Positions 53,834 to 57,898 of a stretch of DNA of 57,898 nucleotides are shown here, piece after piece. The notes beneath the pieces are model-generated. The model saw only the letters and a list, made by a program, of their open reading frames with translations, was not told where the DNA came from and did not search any database. The DNA is from Planctomycetota bacterium (GTDB lineage Bacteria; Planctomycetota; UBA1135; GCA-002748355), in assembly GCA_011321845.1 (NCBI GenBank), contig DROQ01000080.1, positions 1-57,898 of the forward strand, read 5' to 3'. Position 1 is the stretch's first letter; every line of letters starts with the position of its first letter. Made by a program: the position numbers and the translations under genes.

Positions 53834-54696
53834 CGCAGGGCGACCTCCCCTTCCCCCGGACAGGCGGGAAAGACGGACTGCAGCAGATCCACCAGCTCGT
53901 CCATGTCGCGGACATACTCGGTGGGGTCGCCAGGGTAGGGATAGAAGCGCGCGATCTTCCGCGCGTCGTAGCCGCAGAGAGCCTTGGGCTTGAAGCGATT
54001 GGCCTCGGTCAGGGTCAGGGCGAAGGGATCGAAGGTCCGCCCCAGGAGGAAGTCGCAGCCCTCGCTGAGCAGGCTGCACTCGAGCGGAGAGAGATCCGAG
54101 ACATCGATGAGGTTGCTCCATTCTTGGGGCGGAGCCTGGGTGCAGAAGAAGCGCAGGTCGGGAAAGAGCCGGGCCAGGCGGGGGAGATCGAAGAAGAAGC
54201 GGCAGCGACCGTCGCGGGTCCGGCGCAGCTCGATGTAGACACCCGGCTTCGGACCCTCCCCCGCGGAAGGGGCGAGCAGAGCCTGGACCCGCGCCGAAGG
54301 GGACAGCCTTCGCAGGTCCAACAAGGGGATGTCCTCCTCGTCGAAGGGGAGGTCCAGGGCGATCCCATGCTCCTCCATCCGCCGGCGGCAGACTTCCAGG
54401 ACGAACTCGTAGGAGAAGAAATGGGTGTCCTCGTAGTCGCCCAGGTTCATCGAGAGGGGCAAGGAGTCCGGGGGGCAGAGATAGGCGAGGTCGATAGGCG
54501 CCCCGTCGGCCAGGCAGTGGTAATCGCTGATCCAGAGTTCGGCCCCCAGGTCCCGAAGGTCGGCGTAGAGATCGGCCCGATTCCGGCAGACCCCGATCTG
54601 GAGCTGGAAGCTGCCCGCCTCCAGGAGTTTGCGGTAGAGGATCCGGGAGAGCAGAAGGTCCGCCAGCCCGCCGTTGTTGTAGAGAAAGAGCTTCAA
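53830..54696 (-). CDS. GT-B-like putative glycosyltransferase (paralog of 49080-49904)
   Basis: It starts at TTG 54696, overlapping the previous stop by TTGA, with GGAGG at a good distance. The 288-residue product begins LFLYNNGGLADLLLSRILYR, and ends LTEANRFKPKALCGYDARK, matching the protein at 49080 in the LYNN, DYEDT and NRFKP regions. The fold looks like GT-B (GT9-like); donor and acceptor are unknown. It is encoded between a double methyltransferase and a CgeB-like glycosyltransferase, in the opposite direction to its paralog. Confidence 0.7.
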   Translation of the reverse strand: MKLFLYNNGGLADLLLSRILYRKLLEAGSFQLQIGVCRNRADLYADLRDLGAELWISDYHCLADGAPIDLAYLCPPDSLPLSMNLGDYEDTHFFSYEFVLEVCRRRMEEHGIALDLPFDEEDIPLLDLRRLSPSARVQALLAPSAGEGPKPGVYIELRRTRDGRCRFFFDLPRLARLFPDLRFFCTQAPPQEWSNLIDVSDLSPLECSLLSEGCDFLLGRTFDPFALTLTEANRFKPKALCGYDARKIARFYPYPGDPTEYVRDMDELVDLLQSVFPACPGEGEVALR

Positions 54697-56807
54697 ACCG
54701 CCCTCCTTCGCCGCTCCGGCATCGGGCGCCGCGTCCTCCGAAACAGCGCCTCCCCCCAGAGTCCCTGGGGTCCCGGCTCATAGGCCCGGAGCCAAAAGCC
54801 CCGCTCGTCGAGGTAGAGGCGCAGCTCTTCGGGCTCGGGGGTCCCCTCGAAGAGCGGCGCGAAGAAGACCTTGCAGCGGATGAGATCCACGCCCTTCAAA
54901 AATTCCTCCGCGCCCTTGAGGACCTCCAGCTCCCGCCCGCCCGCGTCGATCCAGAGCAGGTCCAGGCCCTCGGCCGGGAGGACATCCTCGGCCACCAGCC
55001 CATCGAGGCTGCGAACCGGCACCGGGATGGCCTCCACCTGGGCCAGGCCCTCCCTCCCACGAAAGGGCGCGGCCAGCTCGGCCAGCGAGCTGCTCCAACC
55101 CCGCAAGCCGCGCAGGAGGCGGCCCTCCGCCGGAGCGGCCCCCACCGCGCAGGCCAGGATAGGGTGTCCCCCTTGGATCTTTTCCCGGGCACGGGGGTCG
55201 GGCTCGATGAGGACCTGGGGGAGGCCGAGGCGGTCGAAGGCCCCCACCTGCGTCCCCGAGCCCACGCCCACCTGAAGCACCCCCCCGATCCCTGCGAGGA
55301 ACTCGGGGTAGGACCAGAGCATGCTTCCGCGCAGCTCCTCGCGGCAGATCCGCCCCACTTCGCTTCGCCGCAGCGCGGCCCGCACCTCCTCCAGCAGCTC
55401 CCGCCCCAAGACTTCGTCCCGGAGGACCTCCATCGCCACCCGGGCCAAAACCTGGATCAACTCCTGCTCGTGGTAGTTGCGCCGCAGCACCTTGCGGAGC
55501 AGAAACCATCCCTCCCTCGGCCTGTCGGCGAAGAGCATGAAGGTCCCGAGGACCAGCCCCAAGCGCGCCGAGTGGTGGTAAAGGTGGTAGGAAGGCAGCA
55601 GCCGCTCCCGCAAACCGGGGAGCCCCCGCACAAGCTCCGCGCCCAGCGACTGCGCCTCGTCGAGCCGCCCCTCCGCCAGCAGCCCGCGGCAGCGCCCCAG
55701 GGCCTCCTCCGCCCGCACGAAGTCCCGCACCAAAGCCCCCAGACTCTCCCTTCCCTCCCCCCAGAGCACCAGGGGATAGGCGTCCCGGTCGATCTCCCTC
55801 GGATCGAAGTCCCCACCCGGCACCGCGAACAGCCCCCCCTCCGCCGCGTGGATCGAAAACCCCTCCAGCTCCTCCAGCAGCCGCGGCGACCCGGATACCG
55901 AAGAGGACCCCACCAGCCGAGATTCGCCCGGCCGAGACTCCGGTGGCCTAGCCTCCCCCGGCCGAGACTCCCCCGGCTGAGACTCCGACGGCTGAGACTC
56001 CCGCGGCCCCCCTTTTCCAGACTCCACCGGCCAAGGCTCCCGTCGCCACCCATTTCCAGCCCCCCCCGGCCGAGGCTCCGCGGGGCTTCCTTCTCCGACC
56101 TCTCCCCTCCCAAGCTCAAGCGCCACCACCCCCCGCGCCCACTCCTCCCGCATCTCCTCGCTCTGCTCGTAGTAGAGGATGGCCCGGTCCGCATGAAACA
56201 CCCCAAGCCGCGCCTCCCTCGGGAGCAGGTAGTCCCTCTCCAGCTCGAACAAAAAGCGCCCCACCCCCAGCTCCTCCCGGCGTCCCGCAAAGGCCTGGCT
56301 CCCATCGCAAAAAGCCACCAGCCCCCCCACCCGAACCAGCGGCGCGTAACCCCTCCAGTCCCTCAAGAACGCCCCATAGGACTCCTCCCCATCCAAGAGG
56401 AGGACATCCACCTCCGGCAGCAGCTCCCGCACGCGCTCCCGCGTCGCAGCCTCCCCCGGATCCCCCACCAGGATCGTCTCCCGCGCAGGATCCAGGCCCT
56501 GGTCCTCGAGGTAGGCCCGGACCCTTCGCTCCTCCCGCTCCACCGTCACCAGCCGCCCCCCGAGCAGGCTCAGCGCATAGTGCATCCCTCCGTGCCTCCC
56601 CAGCCCGACCTGGAGCACCCTCGCCCCCAGCCCCCGCCGCAGCAGAAGCCCGAAAAAATCCTCGAGCACCGACCGGACCTGGGCCAGGGCCGGGTCATAC
56701 TGCCCGGCCCGCTGGGAGTTGTGGTAACCCACCCCCCGCCTCTCCGGCCTCGCCATCACCCAGGCGTCCACCTCCGCCAGGATCTGCTGGCATTTTTCCT
56801 CGCTCAT
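54693..56807 (-). CDS. Double methyltransferase: class I domain plus C-terminal FkbM domain
   Basis: The start chosen is ATG 56807 (AAAAGG upstream), giving 704 residues. Residues ~60-200 are a class I SAM methyltransferase (RVLQVGLGRHGGMHYALSLL; DVLLLDGEESYGAFL). Around residues 255-315 the protein has a run of Ser-Arg/Gln-Pro-Gly-Glu repeats (SQPGESRPGEARPPESRPGE), which looks flexible. A TPR-like helical part follows, then a C-terminal FkbM domain (GVLQVGVGSGTQVGAFDRLG; LDLLWIDAGGRELEVLKGAE). The TPR-plus-FkbM half parallels the protein at 49901. Both modules probably methylate glycans. It overlaps the next gene by TTGA. Confidence 0.85.
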   Translation of the reverse strand: MSEEKCQQILAEVDAWVMARPERRGVGYHNSQRAGQYDPALAQVRSVLEDFFGLLLRRGLGARVLQVGLGRHGGMHYALSLLGGRLVTVEREERRVRAYLEDQGLDPARETILVGDPGEAATRERVRELLPEVDVLLLDGEESYGAFLRDWRGYAPLVRVGGLVAFCDGSQAFAGRREELGVGRFLFELERDYLLPREARLGVFHADRAILYYEQSEEMREEWARGVVALELGRGEVGEGSPAEPRPGGAGNGWRREPWPVESGKGGPRESQPSESQPGESRPGEARPPESRPGESRLVGSSSVSGSPRLLEELEGFSIHAAEGGLFAVPGGDFDPREIDRDAYPLVLWGEGRESLGALVRDFVRAEEALGRCRGLLAEGRLDEAQSLGAELVRGLPGLRERLLPSYHLYHHSARLGLVLGTFMLFADRPREGWFLLRKVLRRNYHEQELIQVLARVAMEVLRDEVLGRELLEEVRAALRRSEVGRICREELRGSMLWSYPEFLAGIGGVLQVGVGSGTQVGAFDRLGLPQVLIEPDPRAREKIQGGHPILACAVGAAPAEGRLLRGLRGWSSSLAELAAPFRGREGLAQVEAIPVPVRSLDGLVAEDVLPAEGLDLLWIDAGGRELEVLKGAEEFLKGVDLIRCKVFFAPLFEGTPEPEELRLYLDERGFWLRAYEPGPQGLWGEALFRRTRRPMPERRRRAV

Positions 56808-56938
56808 GCCTTTTCGTCGCTGTCCCTGAGACTCTTTCCTAAACTCGAGAGAGGGCAAGACCCCATCTCATCGGCCTTTCCCCTCATCGGCACTCTCCGC
56901 TCCCGCCTGGAGCGATTCCCCTTCCAAAAGGAACGCGC

Positions 56939-57481
56939 ATGAACCTCCTCGACCTCTGGTTCCCCATCCTCATGGCCGCCGTCTTCGTCTTCGTCGCCAG
57001 CACCTTCCTCCACATGGTCCTGCCCTGGCACCGCGGCGACATGAAACAGCTCCCCGACGAAGACCGAGTCTTGGACGCCCTCCGCCCCATCCCCCCCGGC
57101 TCCTACATGTTCCCCTTTTGCTCCGACATGAAGGCCCTGGACACCCCCGAGATGAAGGAGAAGTACCCGCGCGGCCCCGTCGGCCTCCTCACCCTCCTCC
57201 CCCCCGGCCCCCCCAAGATCCCCAAGTCCCTCCTCCAGTGGTCCCTCTACATCCTCCTCGTCAACCTCGTCGTCGCCTACCTCGCCAGCCTCCACTTCGG
57301 CCCCCAAAGCAAGGAAGGAATCTTCCGCTTCACCAGCACCGCCGCCCTCCTCGCCTTCGCCCTCGGCGAACTCCCCAACTCCATCTGGAAGGGCGCCCCC
57401 TGGCCCACCACCCTGAGGTTTGTGGTGGATGGGGTCGTCTACGCCCTCGTCAGCGGGCTAGCCTTTTTCCTGTTTTGGTAA
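56939..57481 (+). CDS. Small conserved membrane protein
   Basis: The 180-residue product has an N-terminal membrane segment (LWFPILMAAVFVFVASTFLH), a short soluble loop with LPDEDRVLDALRPIPPGSYMF, and two or three helices after residue 100 (SLLQWSLYILLVNLVVAYLA; STAALLAFALGELPNSIWK; FVVDGVVYALVSGLAFFLFW). It is not assigned to a named family. It is divergent from the double methyltransferase (132-bp gap, no clear promoter). No clear Shine-Dalgarno; codon use is extremely C-ending, as in the neighbours. Confidence 0.7.
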   Translation: MNLLDLWFPILMAAVFVFVASTFLHMVLPWHRGDMKQLPDEDRVLDALRPIPPGSYMFPFCSDMKALDTPEMKEKYPRGPVGLLTLLPPGPPKIPKSLLQWSLYILLVNLVVAYLASLHFGPQSKEGIFRFTSTAALLAFALGELPNSIWKGAPWPTTLRFVVDGVVYALVSGLAFFLFW

Positions 57482-57493
57482 AAAGGAGTCCTC

Positions 57494-57898
57494 CTACTTC
57501 CGGTCCACGAGGGTCATGGTGACCTGCTGGTTCATGTCCTTGAGGTTCATTTGGATGAAACGCAGGGCTCCATCCTTGAGGTCGTAGCCGAGGATGGTCT
57601 GGTAGGAGCCGGAGGGGTGCCTCTCGATCAGGACGCCTAGTTTTCCCAGGTTGCCTTGTTGGATGGCGTAGGTGAGGGTGGATTTGAGGACGGGGTCGGT
57701 GTCGAGGACGCCCTGCTTCATGGTGTTCAGGACCTTGGGGGGGATCCAGAGGCCTCCGACCTTGTAGGGGGTTTCGAAGAAGAGGCTCTTGTCCGAGGAC
57801 AGGGGGATCCCGAGTTGGTTTTTTAGGGTCTTGATGGTCATGGTCCCTAGGTGGAGTTTGCCTTCATGTTTTTTGAAGTCGAAGACCATCTCTCGGGG
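57494..57898 (-). CDS. Protein of unknown function, 5' end outside the window
   Basis: The frame is open from the right edge (57898) to the stop at 57494; ATG 57889 may be internal, since PRE precedes it in frame. The visible part (about 134 residues) is a mixed alpha/beta sequence with VFDFKKHEGKLHLGTMTIKT and LGKLGVLIERHPSGSYQTIL. No signal peptide is visible because the start may be missing, and no family is recognised. A short inverted repeat with a T-run follows the stop on the minus strand (AGGA-GGAC-TCCT then TTTT), a weak terminator candidate. Confidence 0.6.
   Translation of the reverse strand, partial: PREMVFDFKKHEGKLHLGTMTIKTLKNQLGIPLSSDKSLFFETPYKVGGLWIPPKVLNTMKQGVLDTDPVLKSTLTYAIQQGNLGKLGVLIERHPSGSYQTILGYDLKDGALRFIQMNLKDMNQQVTMTLVDRK

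Noticed and set aside
1-57898. CRISPR arrays, tRNA and rRNA genes
   Set aside because: No regularly spaced direct repeats and no cloverleaf or rRNA-like sequence was noticed on reading; a tRNAscan or Infernal run would be needed to exclude short RNAs fully.

Overview
The window looks like chromosome from a Planctomycetota bacterium, possibly one of its deeper-branching, GC-rich lineages. This is inferred from gene content: an operon with toroid (prenyltransferase/squalene-oxidase-like) repeat proteins around a DUF4175-like protein and a giant coiled coil, a flotillin/NfeD pair, an FG-GAP lipoprotein with 14 repeats, a beta-propeller di-haem cytochrome, carboxypeptidase-regulatory-like repeat proteins, HEAT lipoproteins and an ECF sigma factor. 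No rRNA, tRNA, CRISPR array or transposase gene was recognised.

Layout. 1-9259 (+) is a tightly coupled cell-envelope operon: a beta-propeller fragment, two paralogous toroid proteins at the ends, and the DUF4175-like, coiled-coil and Ser/Lys-rich secreted proteins between them. 9295-17506 (-) is a probable four-gene operon: FG-GAP lipoprotein, sugar nucleotidyltransferase, di-haem propeller cytochrome and amidohydrolase lipoprotein. 17709-21632 (-) is nfeD-floA plus a small membrane protein; the NfeD carries two copies of its C-terminal module. A divergent region with a perfect 17-bp palindrome leads to a HEAT-repeat protein at 21882 (+) that appears to start at ATT. Next come a membrane protein, a zinc metallopeptidase, formate-THF ligase (fhs) and two surface-type regulatory-like repeat proteins (to 30908).

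30939-45027 is a long minus-strand run. Read in the direction of transcription it holds the XPB helicase and its partner protein, thiE, a catalytically dead signal-peptidase-like protein, thiL and tsaE (all overlapping or a few bases apart), then an ECF sigma factor with a membrane protein, a TolC-family protein, a HEAT lipoprotein and an MglA-type GTPase fused to a histidine kinase.

45274-56858 is a surface-glycan region: GDP-mannose dehydratase and RmlC-like epimerase (-), then a lower-GC three-gene operon (DUF4254, GT-B-like, FkbM; +), then a high-GC three-gene operon (double methyltransferase ending in FkbM, GT-B-like, CgeB-like; -). The last two share a paralogous GT-B-like/FkbM pair in opposite orientation. 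Between and beside them lie three copies of a 167-bp repeat with 10-bp terminal inverted repeats, and a frameshifted thioredoxin remnant. This repeat-bounded duplicated glycan module and the GTPase-kinase fusion are the most unusual parts of the window. The right edge has a small membrane protein and a gene cut by the window end.

Many starts are uncertain because the DNA is GC-rich and TTG/GTG starts are common; the chosen start and reason are given for each gene.
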